From Streptosporangiaceae bacterium (lineage in GTDB: Bacteria; Actinomycetota; Actinomycetes; Streptosporangiales; Streptosporangiaceae), in NCBI GenBank assembly GCA_019239975.1, contig JAFAZE010000081.1, positions 1-62,691 of the forward strand: DNA of 62,691 bases, read 5' to 3'. Position numbers and translations under genes: made by a program. The notes beneath the pieces are model-generated. The model was not told the origin of the DNA. It made no database searches and saw only the letters and a list, made by a program, of their open reading frames with translations. Below are positions 21,018 through 31,094 of the stretch, in pieces (the first letter of the stretch is position 1; each line of letters begins with the position of its first letter).

Positions 21018-22727
21018 CGGCAGGTGCGGAAGCATCCCGTTCAGCAGCGGCCAGAACAGCGGCGGCTGCGACAGCGCTGAACTCACCGCCGCCCCGGCCA
21101 GCGCCCACAGCACGATCGCGGCGACCGCCATCGACCCGGGCTTCCTGACCACGGTGGCGAACATCCGGCTGAGCTGACGGCGCGGCCGCCGTGATCCCGG
21201 CCCTATGCCGTACCAGGCGACGAGGGCGCCCGCCGCCCAGCTGATGGGCTCCGGCATCGCGTTCATCCGCGTAACCACGATCGCGGCCGCCGCCGCGACC
21301 GCGGCCACGGCCAGCGCGAGCGGCGCCAGCAGCGCGGTCGTCAGCAGCGCGCGGGCCACGGTCAGCGGCGCGGTGACGACGACGATGAGCACGTCGCTCG
21401 GCCTCGCGCCGCGGACCGACCGGCGCACGGCCAGCGCCGACTGCGCCCGGTCGGCGGCCCGGAGCAGGGTGATCACCGCGAGCGACACGAGCGTTCCCGC
21501 CACCGGCAGGATGATGGACAGCGCCACGGCGCCGACCATCACCGCGAGGCTGAGCAGCCAGTAAGACGCCGGGCGCCGGGAGGGAGAGCCGCCGGCCCCG
21601 GCCGGCCGGGCGCCCGCCGCGCCTTCCGCGGCGTCCTTGCGGGCGGCGGGCGGGCGTGAGGACATCCCCGGCTGCGGTCCGGCCGGCGGCGCCTGCGGCG
21701 CCGGCGCGTAGTCCACCGGCGGCAGCAGATCGGCCACCCCCGCCGCCGCCTCGCCGGGTGACAGGCGCGGGCGCGCCTGGTCCGCGTACCCGGCGGGGGC
21801 CAGCCCCGCACCGTTGCGCCCCGGCGGGAAGTACGACGGGGGCGCCGGCGCGGGAAACGGTGGGGGCGCCGCCACCGGCGCGGCTGCGGCAACAGTGGGA
21901 GCGGCGTATGCCGCGGCGGGAACCGCCAGATCCAGGCCGGCGCACCGGTCAGCCAGCAACGCGGCCGGCGGCCGGGCGCGCGGGTCCGGGCTGAGCGCGG
22001 CGGACAGCAGCGGCAGCAGCGCCGCCGGTACCCCGTCCAGGTCGGCGCGCCCCTGGATGACGCGGAAGAAGATGGTCTGGAATGACCCGCCGCCGTAGGG
22101 CGAGCGCCCGGTGGCGGCGAACGCCACGGTCGCGCCCCACGAGTGCACGTCGGACGCGCCGCTGCTCGGCTGGCCCTCGATGACCTCCGGCGCCAGGTAG
22201 CCGGGAGTGCCCATGACCATACCGGTCTGGGTGAGCCTGGTGGCGTCGCCGATGTGGGCGATGCCGAAGTCGATGACCACCGGGCGACCGTCGACCATCA
22301 TGACGTTGCCGGGTTTCAGGTCCCGGTGCACCACACCCGCCGAATGGATCGCGGCGAGGGCGTGGGCGAGGCCGGCCGCGAGCCGCTCCAGCGCCGGCCC
22401 GCGCAGCGGCCCGTCCTGCCGCACCACGTCGTCGAGCGTCCGCCCGGGCACGAACCGCGTCACGATGTACGGCGACGGGCCCGTCACGTCGGCGTCGACG
22501 ATCTCGGCCACGTACGGGCTGCGCACCCGCCGCATCGTCTCCACCTCGCGCACCAGGCGGCGGCGCGCGGTGGGATCCCCGATCACCGCGGGCCCGAGGA
22601 CCTTGACCGCGACCGGCCGCCCTTCCGGGTCGCGGCCGAGGTAGACCACGCCCATGCCGCCCTGGCCGATCAGTTCCACGAGGCGGTACGGCCCCAGCTT
22701 GCCCGGGAACGCTTCCTGTGCAGGCAT
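20943..22727 (-). CDS. Membrane Ser/Thr protein kinase
   Basis: This is a Hanks-type (PknB-like) kinase. Its domain spans about residues 13-270 and has the glycine loop IGQGGMGVVYLG, VAVKVL (ATP Lys), VVHRDLKPGNVM, IDFGIAH and GTPGYLAPEVIEGQ. A Pro/Ala-rich linker follows (about 280-400). The C-terminal half has several hydrophobic segments (YWLLSLAVMVGAVALSIILPVAGTL and at least four more), unlike the single-TM plus PASTA layout. I chose ATG 22727, just before the domain. The gene ends tail-to-tail with the FHA gene, with a 75-bp overlap, and probably phosphorylates that protein among others. Confidence 0.88.
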   Translation of the reverse strand: MPAQEAFPGKLGPYRLVELIGQGGMGVVYLGRDPEGRPVAVKVLGPAVIGDPTARRRLVREVETMRRVRSPYVAEIVDADVTGPSPYIVTRFVPGRTLDDVVRQDGPLRGPALERLAAGLAHALAAIHSAGVVHRDLKPGNVMMVDGRPVVIDFGIAHIGDATRLTQTGMVMGTPGYLAPEVIEGQPSSGASDVHSWGATVAFAATGRSPYGGGSFQTIFFRVIQGRADLDGVPAALLPLLSAALSPDPRARPPAALLADRCAGLDLAVPAAAYAAPTVAAAAPVAAPPPFPAPAPPSYFPPGRNGAGLAPAGYADQARPRLSPGEAAAGVADLLPPVDYAPAPQAPPAGPQPGMSSRPPAARKDAAEGAAGARPAGAGGSPSRRPASYWLLSLAVMVGAVALSIILPVAGTLVSLAVITLLRAADRAQSALAVRRSVRGARPSDVLIVVVTAPLTVARALLTTALLAPLALAVAAVAAAAAIVVTRMNAMPEPISWAAGALVAWYGIGPGSRRPRRQLSRMFATVVRKPGSMAVAAIVLWALAGAAVSSALSQPPLFWPLLNGMLPHLPSLSSTLHTVQHWLLGHTTGMLHLP

Positions 22728-22866
22728 CGTGCTTACCAGAGTACGAAACGGCTCACGCGTTACGTGGCCGTTATGCGGCAAACGCCGGGAATGCCATGAG
22801 CCCCGCACGTGTCCCTCGCTCGCTCAGCATGAGCACCACCTCCCCGCCGGCGGCGCGGCCGCCGCG

Positions 22867-23292
22867 CTACGTACCCGCGACCAGGCGACGCAGCGCCTGC
22901 GCGGCCTGGGCGTTGTTCTCGGCGTGCACGACCAGCGCCTTCGCCAGCGCGCTCGCCCAGTCGTGCAGCGGCACCGTCTCCCTGGACAGCACCACGCCGC
23001 GGACCTCGCGGCAGACCTCGGCCGAGGGCCGCCCGTTCCGTATCGCCAGCGTCATGAGCTGGTCGCCAAGCCGCACCGCGACCTTGGAGACCTCGCCAGG
23101 GCGGCCTCGCATCCGGTCGGACATCGACCTCTCCCGCTCCACCGACACGTAGTCGGGCGGCAGCGCCTCGCTCAGCGACTGGGTGAGGACGCGCGCGTAT
23201 ATGGCGACGTCGGCGCTGTCAGCGCGCAGTGCCGCGGTCACCATGTCCAGCGACGGCGCCTCCTCAGGCACCGCGTCGTCACGTTCAGTCAT
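22867..23292 (-). CDS. Conserved-looking protein of unknown function
   Basis: This 141-residue acidic cytosolic protein starts MTERDDAVPEEAPSLDMVTAALRAD. It has no signal or membrane segment. Alternating charged and hydrophobic residues suggest an alpha/beta fold. Codon use matches neighbouring genes and it is transcribed toward the kinase gene 139 bp ahead, so it may be co-transcribed with it. I do not recognise a family. Confidence 0.6.
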   Translation of the reverse strand: MTERDDAVPEEAPSLDMVTAALRADSADVAIYARVLTQSLSEALPPDYVSVERERSMSDRMRGRPGEVSKVAVRLGDQLMTLAIRNGRPSAEVCREVRGVVLSRETVPLHDWASALAKALVVHAENNAQAAQALRRLVAGT

Positions 23293-23464
23293 GCCCTGTC
23301 GCCCCACAAGTCGTGGTGGTCGTGCCAGTCAATGCTAGCTAACCGGCTCGATGCTCCATCGTGCCGGTTATTACCGGCTCGGATTTCCAGCGTGCCGCCT
23401 GCGCGGGGCCGCTGTGGTACTCGCCGTGGCAGCGCGGCTGCGCCGCGCTATGCGCCGCCAGACC

Positions 23465-24238
23465 CTAACGACCCCGGAAGGCGGGCTTGGTCTTCTCGGT
23501 GAAGGCGCGCATGCCGGCCCGCTGGTCCTCGGTCGCGAACAGGGCGGCGAACTGGGCTCGCTCGAGCTCGAGGCCGGACGCGAGATCGACGTCCAGCCCG
23601 GTGTCGATCGCGCGCTTGGCGGCACGCAGCGCCAGCGCGGGACCGCCGGCGTAGCGAGTCACCAGCTCCCTCGCCGCCTGGTACACCTCCGTGTCCGGCA
23701 CCACCCGGTCGGCCAGGCCGATCGCGAGGGCCTCGGGGGCGGCCACCTGCCGGCCGGTGAAGATCATGTCCTTGGCCCTGGCCGGGCCGACGAGCCGGGG
23801 CAGCCGCTGCGTCCCGCCGGCGCCGGGGATGACGCCCAGCAGGATCTCCGGCTGCCCGAGCCTGGCGTTCTCGCCGACGACCCGGAAATCCGCGCACAGC
23901 GCCAGCTCGAGGCCGCCGCCCAGCGCGTAGCCGGCGATGGCGGCCACCACGGGCTTGGGAATCGCCGCCAGGTCGCTGAGCGCCGCCTGGAGCCTGCCGG
24001 ACCGCTCCACCATGAACGCGTAGCCCGCCTCGGCCATCTCCTTGATGTCCGCGCCGGCCGCGAAGACCTTCTCGCCGCCGTAGATGATCACGGCGCGGAT
24101 CTCCGGGTCCCGCGTCACCTGCGCCGCCGCCGCCGCGAGCTCGGCGGTGAGCTGCGCGTTCAGCGCGTTCATCGGCGGCCGGTCCAGCCGGATGACGGCG
24201 ATGCTCTCCGCCACCTCGACCCGCACGTAATCGCCCAT
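23465..24238 (-). CDS. Enoyl-CoA hydratase/isomerase family protein
   Basis: This is a crotonase-fold enzyme that most likely hydrates trans-2-enoyl-CoA in beta-oxidation. The 257-residue protein has the oxyanion-hole motifs FAAGADIKEM (about 60-70) and GYALGGGLELALCADFRV (about 100-117). The catalytic Glu pair lies in GQPEILLGVIPGAGGTQRLPRLVG. GGAGGAG lies before ATG 24238, which is preferred to an upstream in-frame ATG. It follows glgP by 37 bp in the same direction but has no functional link to it. Confidence 0.9.
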   Translation of the reverse strand: MGDYVRVEVAESIAVIRLDRPPMNALNAQLTAELAAAAAQVTRDPEIRAVIIYGGEKVFAAGADIKEMAEAGYAFMVERSGRLQAALSDLAAIPKPVVAAIAGYALGGGLELALCADFRVVGENARLGQPEILLGVIPGAGGTQRLPRLVGPARAKDMIFTGRQVAAPEALAIGLADRVVPDTEVYQAARELVTRYAGGPALALRAAKRAIDTGLDVDLASGLELERAQFAALFATEDQRAGMRAFTEKTKPAFRGR

Positions 24239-24275
24239 TTCCGGCTCCTCCTCGCGCCGACAGCCCGCCGCTAAC

Positions 24276-26864
24276 TTAGCGCAGATCACCGTTCGTCATG
24301 CCGGCCGGCGCGTCCGGGTACGTCACGAGGCCGAGTTCGCCCCGGCTGGCCAGCAGTGGATGCCGTGGCAGGATCCGGACGGTGTACCCGAACGGTCCGG
24401 GCCTGCCGAGCTCGACGGCGCCGGAGAACCGCATGAGCCCCGGCTGCCCGGCCAGCCCCGAGTCCTCCGCGGTCAGCGGCGCGTAGACCGGCTCGGCGAT
24501 CTCGTCGTCGTCGCCGGGACGGCCGTAGACAACCTCCACGCACACGTCGTCCGGCGTCAGGCTGCCGAGCGCGGCGCTCACCCGCACGGTGAGCACCGAC
24601 CCGAGGTTCGGCTCCACCCCGTCGGCCTCGGCGTGCTCGATGTGGACGTCGGGCCACGCCTCGCGGACCCGGGCCTTCCAGGCGGCGAGCTGGCGCGCCG
24701 CCGTGAACTGGCCGGCGGCCAGCGCCCGCGACGCCCCGGTGGCCGGGGCGTACAGCTCGGTCACGTAATCGCGGACCATGCGCTCCGCCCGCACCCGCGG
24801 GCCGAGGCCGCGCAGCGTGTGCCTGATCATCTCGACCCAGCCGGCGGGTATCCCGTCGGCGCCGGCGTCGTAGAACAGCGGCGCAACGGACTTCGCGAGC
24901 AGGTCATACAGGGCGGTGGCCTCGAGTTCGTCGCGGCGCGCGGGATCGGTCACCCCGTCCGCCGTCGGGATCTCCCAGCCGTTCTCCCCGTCGTACCACT
25001 CGTCCCACCAGCCGTCGCGCACCGAGACGTTCAGGCCGCCGTTGAGCGCCGCCTTCATCCCGGACGTCCCGCACGCCTCCAGCGGCCGCAGCGGGTTGTT
25101 GAGCCAGACGTCGCATCCCTGCACCAGGCTGTGCGCCATCGCCATGTCGTAGTCGGGCAGGAAGACGATCCGGCGCCGGACGGCGTCGGCGTCCGCGAAG
25201 CGCACCATCTGCTGGATGAGCCGCTTGCCGCCCTCGTCCGCCGGGTGCGCCTTCCCGGCGATCACGATCTGGATGGGGTGCGCGGGGTCGAGGAGCAGGG
25301 ACGCGAGCCGCGCCGGGTCGCTGAGCATCAGCGTGAGCCGCTTGTAGGACGGCACCCGGCGGGCGAACCCGATCGTGAGCACGTTCTCGTCGAGCACGTC
25401 GTTGATCCAGGTCAGCTCCGCGTCCGACGCCCCGCGCTGCCGCCAGGAGGCGCGCAGCCGCCGCCGGGTCTCGGCGACCAGGCGGCCGCGCAGCGCCCGC
25501 CTGATGCCCCACAGCTGCCCGGCGGGGGCGGCGGCCGCGTCGGCCGAATCGCCCAGGCCGAAGACCTCGCCGGCGACCCAGGTGGGCGCGTGCACGCCGT
25601 TGGTGATGGAGCCGATCGGCACCTCGGCGGTGTCGAATCCCGGCCACAGCCCGGCGAACATCTCCCGGCTGACCTCGCCGTGCAGGCGGCTGACGCCGTT
25701 GACACGCTGAGCCAGCCGCATGCCCATCACGGCCATGTTGAAGACGTGCGGGTCCCCGCCGGGGTAGGTCTCCGCGCCCAGCGCGAGCACCCGCTCGGGC
25801 GGCAGCGCCGGGTCGGCCGCGTCGCCGCCGAAGTACCGCTCTATCAGGTCGCGCGGGAACCTGTCGATGCCCGCCGGGACCGGGGTGTGCGTGGTGAAAA
25901 CCGTGCCCGCCCGGCACAGCTCGAGCGCCTCGTCGAAGCCGAGGCCCCTGGCGCAGTACTCGCGGATGCGCTCGAGGCCGAGGAACCCGGCGTGCCCCTC
26001 GTTGGTGTGGAACACCTCCGGCTCCGGGTGCCCGGTGATCGAGCAGAACGCCCGCACCGCCCGGACGCCGCCGATGCCCAGCAGCAGTTCCTGGCGCAGC
26101 CGGTGCTCGCTGCCGCCCCCGTAGAGCCGGTCGGTGACCTCGTGCAGGGCGGGCTCGTTCTCCTCCACGTAGGAGTCGAGCAGCAGCAGCGGGACCCGGC
26201 CCACCTGGGCCAGCCACACCTGCGCGGCCAGCCGCCGGCCGCCGGCCAGGGTGACCGCGATCCGCACCGGATCGCGGCCCTCGCGCAGCAGGGTCAGCGG
26301 CAGCCCGTTCGGGTCGTCGGCGGGGTAGCGCTCGTTCTGCCAGCCGTCCGCGGACAGCGACTGCGTGAAGTACCCGTGCCGGTACAGCAGCCCGACCCCG
26401 ATGACCGGCACTCCCAGGTCGCTCGCTGACTTCAGGTGATCGCCGGCCAGAATCCCGAGGCCGCCCGAGTACTGCGGCAGGACGGCGGTGATGCCGTACT
26501 CGGGCGAGAAGTAGGCGATGGCGGCCGGCAGCCGCTGCGCCGCGGCCTGGCCACCGTCCCCGTTCGCCTGCTCCTGGTACCAGCGCGGGCCCGACACGTA
26601 CTCGCGCAGGTCCCGCAGCGCCGTGTCCAGCCTGCCAAGGAAGTCCTGGTCGGCGGCGAGGGCCGCGAGCTGCCCGGGCCGCATGGAGCTGAGCATCGCG
26701 ACGGGGTCGCCTCCCGACGCGGCCCACCCTTCCGGGTCGATCGAGGCGAAAAGCTCGACCGCGGCGGGGTGCCAGGACCAGCGGAGGTTGAGCATCAGCT
26801 CGTGCAGCGGCTCGAGCGGCGGCGGCAGGCTGACGCGGACGGTGAAACGGCGGATGGCTCTCAC
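24276..26864 (-). CDS. glgP: Alpha-glucan phosphorylase
   Basis: This PLP-dependent enzyme phosphorolyses alpha-1,4-glucan to glucose-1-phosphate. The 862-residue protein is the long actinobacterial type with an N-terminal DUF3417-like region (LHELMLNLRWSWHPAAVELF). Glycosyltransferase-35 motifs include EYGITAVLPQYSGGLGILAGDHLKSASDLG, FHTNEGHAGFL, TTHTPVPAGIDRF and the PLP-lysine region CGTSGMKAALNGGLNVSV (about residue 600). It is divergent from glgE; together they control the same alpha-glucan pool. Confidence 0.95.
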   Translation of the reverse strand: MRAIRRFTVRVSLPPPLEPLHELMLNLRWSWHPAAVELFASIDPEGWAASGGDPVAMLSSMRPGQLAALAADQDFLGRLDTALRDLREYVSGPRWYQEQANGDGGQAAAQRLPAAIAYFSPEYGITAVLPQYSGGLGILAGDHLKSASDLGVPVIGVGLLYRHGYFTQSLSADGWQNERYPADDPNGLPLTLLREGRDPVRIAVTLAGGRRLAAQVWLAQVGRVPLLLLDSYVEENEPALHEVTDRLYGGGSEHRLRQELLLGIGGVRAVRAFCSITGHPEPEVFHTNEGHAGFLGLERIREYCARGLGFDEALELCRAGTVFTTHTPVPAGIDRFPRDLIERYFGGDAADPALPPERVLALGAETYPGGDPHVFNMAVMGMRLAQRVNGVSRLHGEVSREMFAGLWPGFDTAEVPIGSITNGVHAPTWVAGEVFGLGDSADAAAAPAGQLWGIRRALRGRLVAETRRRLRASWRQRGASDAELTWINDVLDENVLTIGFARRVPSYKRLTLMLSDPARLASLLLDPAHPIQIVIAGKAHPADEGGKRLIQQMVRFADADAVRRRIVFLPDYDMAMAHSLVQGCDVWLNNPLRPLEACGTSGMKAALNGGLNVSVRDGWWDEWYDGENGWEIPTADGVTDPARRDELEATALYDLLAKSVAPLFYDAGADGIPAGWVEMIRHTLRGLGPRVRAERMVRDYVTELYAPATGASRALAAGQFTAARQLAAWKARVREAWPDVHIEHAEADGVEPNLGSVLTVRVSAALGSLTPDDVCVEVVYGRPGDDDEIAEPVYAPLTAEDSGLAGQPGLMRFSGAVELGRPGPFGYTVRILPRHPLLASRGELGLVTYPDAPAGMTNGDLR

Positions 26865-26907
26865 GGGGAGTCATCATAGGGGCGCTGCCAGACGCCGCAG
26901 GCATCAT

Positions 26908-26928
26908 TGACATTGTCAGTAATTGACA
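26908..26928. promoter_or_regulatory. Palindrome and TTGACA boxes in glgP/glgE spacer
   Basis: TGACATTGTCA at 26908-26918 is a perfect 11-bp palindrome, followed by TTGACA at 26923-26928 and another ATTGACGGTGTC near 26940. This short AT-richer patch is the only one in the divergent spacer and probably holds a promoter or operator. Direction and regulator are unknown. Confidence 0.35.
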
Positions 26929-27047
26929 CCGGCAGCGACATTGACGGTGTCGCCGATAACCGCGAGGCGGCGGACCCGAAGCGGGGCGGGAAAAGCCGGC
27001 GATCCGATGGCCCGGCGGGTCGCGTAGCAGGCCGTCGAGTGGGTACC

Positions 27048-29171
27048 GTGACCCGCGTGATCGGACGAATCCCTATTCTCGGCATCGAGCCCGCGGTGGA
27101 GTGCGGCCGCCGCCCCGCCAAGGCCGTGGCCGGCGAGACCTTTCAGGTGAGCGCCACCGTCATCATCGAGGGCCATGGCGCGCTCGGGGCGGCCGTCGTG
27201 CTCCGCGACCCGGCCGGCGAACCGGGGCCGCTGGCCCTCATGCGCGAGCTCGCGCCGGGAACGGACAGGTACGGCGCGGACGTGACCGTGACGCGCGAGG
27301 GCATGTGGCAGTTCCACGTGGAGGCGTGGAGCGATCCGATCACCCACTGGCACCATGACGCGGCGATCAAGATTCCCCGTGGCCAGGACGTCGAGCTGAT
27401 GCTGGCCGAGGGCGCCCTGCTGTTCGAGCGGGCGGCGCGGGCGGTCAGGCAGCCGCCCGGCGCGAGCCGCCCGGCGGCGGCCCGCACGCTGCTCGCCGCG
27501 CTGGCCCGGCGGCTCGGTGACCGCAGTATCCCGCCGTGGGACCGGCTGGCCGCCACCGAGGACCCGGCGGTGGCGAGGACTCTGGCCGCGTACCCCTACC
27601 GGGAGCTCGTCACGAGGTCCGCGCGGCTGCCGGTGCAGGTGGACAGGCAGCGCGCGCTGTACGGCTCCTGGTATGAGTTCTTCCCGCGCTCGGAGGGCGT
27701 GCAGATCGACCCGATGGGCCGCCGGGAGCCGGTGTCGGGCACGCTGCGCACCGCGGCGCGGCGGCTCGACGCGATCGCGGAGATGGGCTTCGACGTCGTC
27801 TACCTGCCGCCGGTCCACCCGATCGGCACCACGTTCCGCAAGGGCCGCAACAACACGCTCGGCGCCCAGCCCGGTGACCCGGGCTCGCCGTGGGCCATCG
27901 GCTCGGTCGACGGCGGCCACGACTCGATCCACCCGGACCTCGGGACGTTCGAGGATTTCGACGCGTTCGCCGGCCGCGCGCGCGAGCTGGGCATGGAGGT
28001 GGCGCTCGACCTCGCGCTGCAGGCCTCGCCGGACCACCCCTGGGTGAAGGAGCACCCGGAGTGGTTCACCACCAGGGCCGACGGCTCCATCGCCTACGCG
28101 GAGAACCCGCCGAAGAAGTACCAGGACATCTACCCGCTCAACTTCGACAACGACCCCGAGGGCATCTACCGGGAGATGCTGCGGATCGTACGGCTGTGGA
28201 CAGCGCACGGCGTCCGCGTCTTCCGCGTCGACAACCCGCACACCAAGCCGCTGCGGTTCTGGGAGCGGCTGCTGGCCGACGTCCGCCGCACCGACCCCGA
28301 CGTGGTGTTCCTCGCCGAGGCGTTCACCCGCCCGGCCATGATGGCGACCCTGGCGAAGATCGGCTTCCACCAGTCCTACACGTACTTCACCTGGCGCAAC
28401 AGCGTCGGGGAGCTCACCGGTTACATGCGGGAGCTGTCCGGTCCCGCCGCCGCTTACATGCGGCCGAACTTCTTCGCCAACACCCCGGACATCCTGAACG
28501 AGTACCTGCAGCACGGCGGGCCGCCCGCGTTCCGCATCCGCGCCGTCCTGGCGGCGATGCTGAGCCCGTCGTGGGGCATCTACTCCGGATACGAGCTCTG
28601 CGAGAACACTCCGCTGCGGCCCGGCAGCGAAGAGTACCTGGATTCCGAGAAATTCCAGTACAGGCCGCGGGACTGGGCGGCCGCGGCGCGCGACGGGCTC
28701 GGGATCGCGCCATTTATTACGAGTCTCAATAGAATCCGGAAATCCCACCCGGCACTCCACTGGCTGCGTAACCTACAGTTCCATCACGTCGATCAGCCGG
28801 AGCTGATCTGCTTCTCGAAGCGCCTGGCCGGGCGGGAGAAAACCGCCCGCTCAGCCGGTACGGGAAGTGCGCTCGCAGGAGGTAACATCGCGGGGAGAAC
28901 CTCCGCGGCAGCGGCGCCGACAGAGGGGGGACCAGGCGGTACGGTCTCCGACACCGTCCTGGTGGTAGTGAACGTTGACCCGCACCAGACCAGAGAGGCG
29001 ACGGTCTGGCTGGACCTGCCCGCGCTAGGCATAGACCCGCCGGCCGAGTTCACCGTCACGGACGAGCTCACCGGTGAGTCCTACCGGTGGGGACAGGCCA
29101 ACTACGTGCGCCTGGACCCGGCCGTGCAGCCGGCACACATCTTTGCCGTCACGCACGGCCAGGGCATCTAG
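27048..29171 (+). CDS. glgE: Alpha-1,4-glucan:maltose-1-phosphate maltosyltransferase
   Basis: This GH13_3 enzyme extends alpha-1,4-glucan with maltose from maltose-1-phosphate. The N-terminal domain (GRIPILGIEPAVECGRRPAKAV) leads to the typical YGSWYEFFPRSEG and the barrel. The nucleophile Asp lies in VFRVDNPHTKPL and the acid/base Glu in VVFLAEAFTRP. NTPDILNEYLQHGGPPAF matches family members. The start is unsure: GTG 27048, GTG 27057, or TTG 26907 for an N-terminal extension. An Ala/Gly/Thr-rich insert of about 35 residues lies near the C-terminus (28850-28950). It heads glgE-treS-mak-glgB. Confidence 0.95.
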   Translation: MTRVIGRIPILGIEPAVECGRRPAKAVAGETFQVSATVIIEGHGALGAAVVLRDPAGEPGPLALMRELAPGTDRYGADVTVTREGMWQFHVEAWSDPITHWHHDAAIKIPRGQDVELMLAEGALLFERAARAVRQPPGASRPAAARTLLAALARRLGDRSIPPWDRLAATEDPAVARTLAAYPYRELVTRSARLPVQVDRQRALYGSWYEFFPRSEGVQIDPMGRREPVSGTLRTAARRLDAIAEMGFDVVYLPPVHPIGTTFRKGRNNTLGAQPGDPGSPWAIGSVDGGHDSIHPDLGTFEDFDAFAGRARELGMEVALDLALQASPDHPWVKEHPEWFTTRADGSIAYAENPPKKYQDIYPLNFDNDPEGIYREMLRIVRLWTAHGVRVFRVDNPHTKPLRFWERLLADVRRTDPDVVFLAEAFTRPAMMATLAKIGFHQSYTYFTWRNSVGELTGYMRELSGPAAAYMRPNFFANTPDILNEYLQHGGPPAFRIRAVLAAMLSPSWGIYSGYELCENTPLRPGSEEYLDSEKFQYRPRDWAAAARDGLGIAPFITSLNRIRKSHPALHWLRNLQFHHVDQPELICFSKRLAGREKTARSAGTGSALAGGNIAGRTSAAAAPTEGGPGGTVSDTVLVVVNVDPHQTREATVWLDLPALGIDPPAEFTVTDELTGESYRWGQANYVRLDPAVQPAHIFAVTHGQGI

Positions 29172-29239
29172 AGCGGGCGGGCAGCCGCCGAACCAGCCGC
29201 CGAACGTGATGGTCGCGCAATCTGGAGGAGACGCCAGCA

Positions 29240-31063
29240 GTGACAGAGCAGCAGCCGGCAGCCGGCCGGCCGGCCCAGGCACCGCAGAACACGGACTTCG
29301 CCACCGCACCGGGCGAGCCTGTCCCGGATTCCTTCTCGTTCGACCGGCCGCGGGATCCGGAGTGGTACCGGCGCGCGGTCTTCTACGAGGTGCTGGTCCG
29401 CGGGTTCGCCGACGCCAGCGGGGACGGTACCGGCGACATCCGCGGTCTCACGTCGCGTCTTGACTACCTGCAGTGGCTGGGCATCGACTGCATCTGGCTG
29501 TTGCCGATATACGAGTCGCCGCTCAAGGACGGCGGCTACGACATCTCGGATTACATGCGGGTGCTCGGCGACTACGGCAACATCGGCGACTTCATCGAGC
29601 TCGTCGAGGAGGCGCACAAGCGCGGCATCCGCGTGATCGCCGACCTGGTCATGAACCACACCAGCGACCAGCATCCGTGGTTCCAGGCGTCGCGGACCGA
29701 CCCGGACGGGCCGTTCGGCGACTTCTACGTGTGGTCGGACACCAACGACAAGTACCCGGGTGCGCGGATCATCTTCGTCGACACCGAGACCTCCAACTGG
29801 ACCTTCGACCCGGTGCGCGGCCAGTACTACTGGCACAGGTTCTTCTCCCACCAGCCGGACCTCAACTTCGAGAACCCGAGGGTCCAGGACGCGATGATCG
29901 AGGTGCTGCGGTTCTGGCTGGACCTCGGCATCGACGGCTTCCGGCTGGACGCCGTGCCCTACCTGTACGAGCGGGAGGGCACCAACTGCGAGAACCTGAA
30001 GGAGACGCACGAGTACCTGAAGCGGATCCGGGCGGAGGTGGACAAGCTGTACCCGGACCGGGTGCTGCTGGCGGAGGCGAACCAGTGGCCGGCCGACGTG
30101 GTGGAGTACTTCGGCGACCCGGAAACCGGCGGCAACGAGTGCCACATGGCGTTCCACTTCCCGCTGATGCCGCGCATCTTCATGGCCGTGCGGCGGGAGC
30201 AGCGCTACCCGGTCTCGGAGATCCTCGCCCAGACCCCGAAGATCCCTTCGGGCTGCCAGTGGGGCATCTTCCTGCGCAACCACGACGAGCTGACGCTGGA
30301 GATGGTCGCCGACGACGAGCGGGACTACATGTACGCCGAATACGCCAAGGACCCCCGCATGAAGGCGAACATCGGGATCCGGCGGCGGCTCGCGCCCCTG
30401 CTCGACAACGACCGCAACCAGCTCGAGCTGTTCACCGCGCTGCTGCTGTCGCTGCCGGGCTCCCCGGTCATGTACTACGGGGACGAGATCGGCATGGGCG
30501 ACAACATCTGGCTCGGCGACCGGGACGGCGTGCGGACGCCCATGCAGTGGACGCCCGACCGCAACGGCGGCTTCTCCAGCTGCGATCCGCAGCGGCTGTA
30601 CCTGCCGCCGATCATGGACCCGATCTACGGCTACCAGTCGCTCAACGTCGAGGCGCAGCAGCGCATCCCGGGGTCGCTGCTGCACTGGACCAGGCGGATG
30701 ATCGAGATCAGGAAGCGGCACCCGGTGTTCGGGACCGGCGCGTACGAGGAGCTGACCTCCTCCAACCCGAGCGTGCTCGCGTTCGTCCGCGAGCACGAGG
30801 CGCAGGGCGGCCAGGATTCCCGCGCCTACCCTGGCTTCCGCGACGGCGACGGCACCGACCGGGTCCTCTGCGTGAACAACCTGTCCAGGTTCCCGCAGCC
30901 GGTCGAACTCGACCTGCGCCGGTTCATGGGCGTCACCCCGGTGGAGTGCATGGGCGGCGTGACGTTCCCGCGGATCGGTGAGCTCCCCTACCTGCTGACC
31001 CTTCCGGGACATGGCTTCTACTGGTTTCAGCTCCCGCCCCCGAGGGAGGATCTTGAACGATGA
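29240..31063 (+). CDS. treS: Trehalose synthase
   Basis: TreS interconverts maltose and trehalose. The 607-residue GH13 protein has [25 protein letters not shown] and the Asp nucleophile in [13 protein letters not shown]. Glu is in [18 protein letters not shown] and the third acid in [13 protein letters not shown]. It is not fused to maltokinase, which follows as a separate gene 31 bp later. GTG 29240 has GGAG upstream. In the GlgE pathway TreS supplies maltose to maltokinase. Confidence 0.96.
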   Translation: MTEQQPAAGRPAQAPQNTDFATAPGEPVPDSFSFDRPRDPEWYRRAVFYEVLVRGFADASGDGTGDIRGLTSRLDYLQWLGIDCIWLLPIYESPLKDGGYDISDYMRVLGDYGNIGDFIELVEEAHKRGIRVIADLVMNHTSDQHPWFQASRTDPDGPFGDFYVWSDTNDKYPGARIIFVDTETSNWTFDPVRGQYYWHRFFSHQPDLNFENPRVQDAMIEVLRFWLDLGIDGFRLDAVPYLYEREGTNCENLKETHEYLKRIRAEVDKLYPDRVLLAEANQWPADVVEYFGDPETGGNECHMAFHFPLMPRIFMAVRREQRYPVSEILAQTPKIPSGCQWGIFLRNHDELTLEMVADDERDYMYAEYAKDPRMKANIGIRRRLAPLLDNDRNQLELFTALLLSLPGSPVMYYGDEIGMGDNIWLGDRDGVRTPMQWTPDRNGGFSSCDPQRLYLPPIMDPIYGYQSLNVEAQQRIPGSLLHWTRRMIEIRKRHPVFGTGAYEELTSSNPSVLAFVREHEAQGGQDSRAYPGFRDGDGTDRVLCVNNLSRFPQPVELDLRRFMGVTPVECMGGVTFPRIGELPYLLTLPGHGFYWFQLPPPREDLER

Positions 31064-31094
31064 GGGCATGAGAACAACGGGATGAGCGAGGTCG

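Noticed and set aside
24360..26429. 689-codon frame antisense to glgP
   Set aside because: The composition is that of a reverse-complement shadow; the opposite strand encodes an intact phosphorylase.
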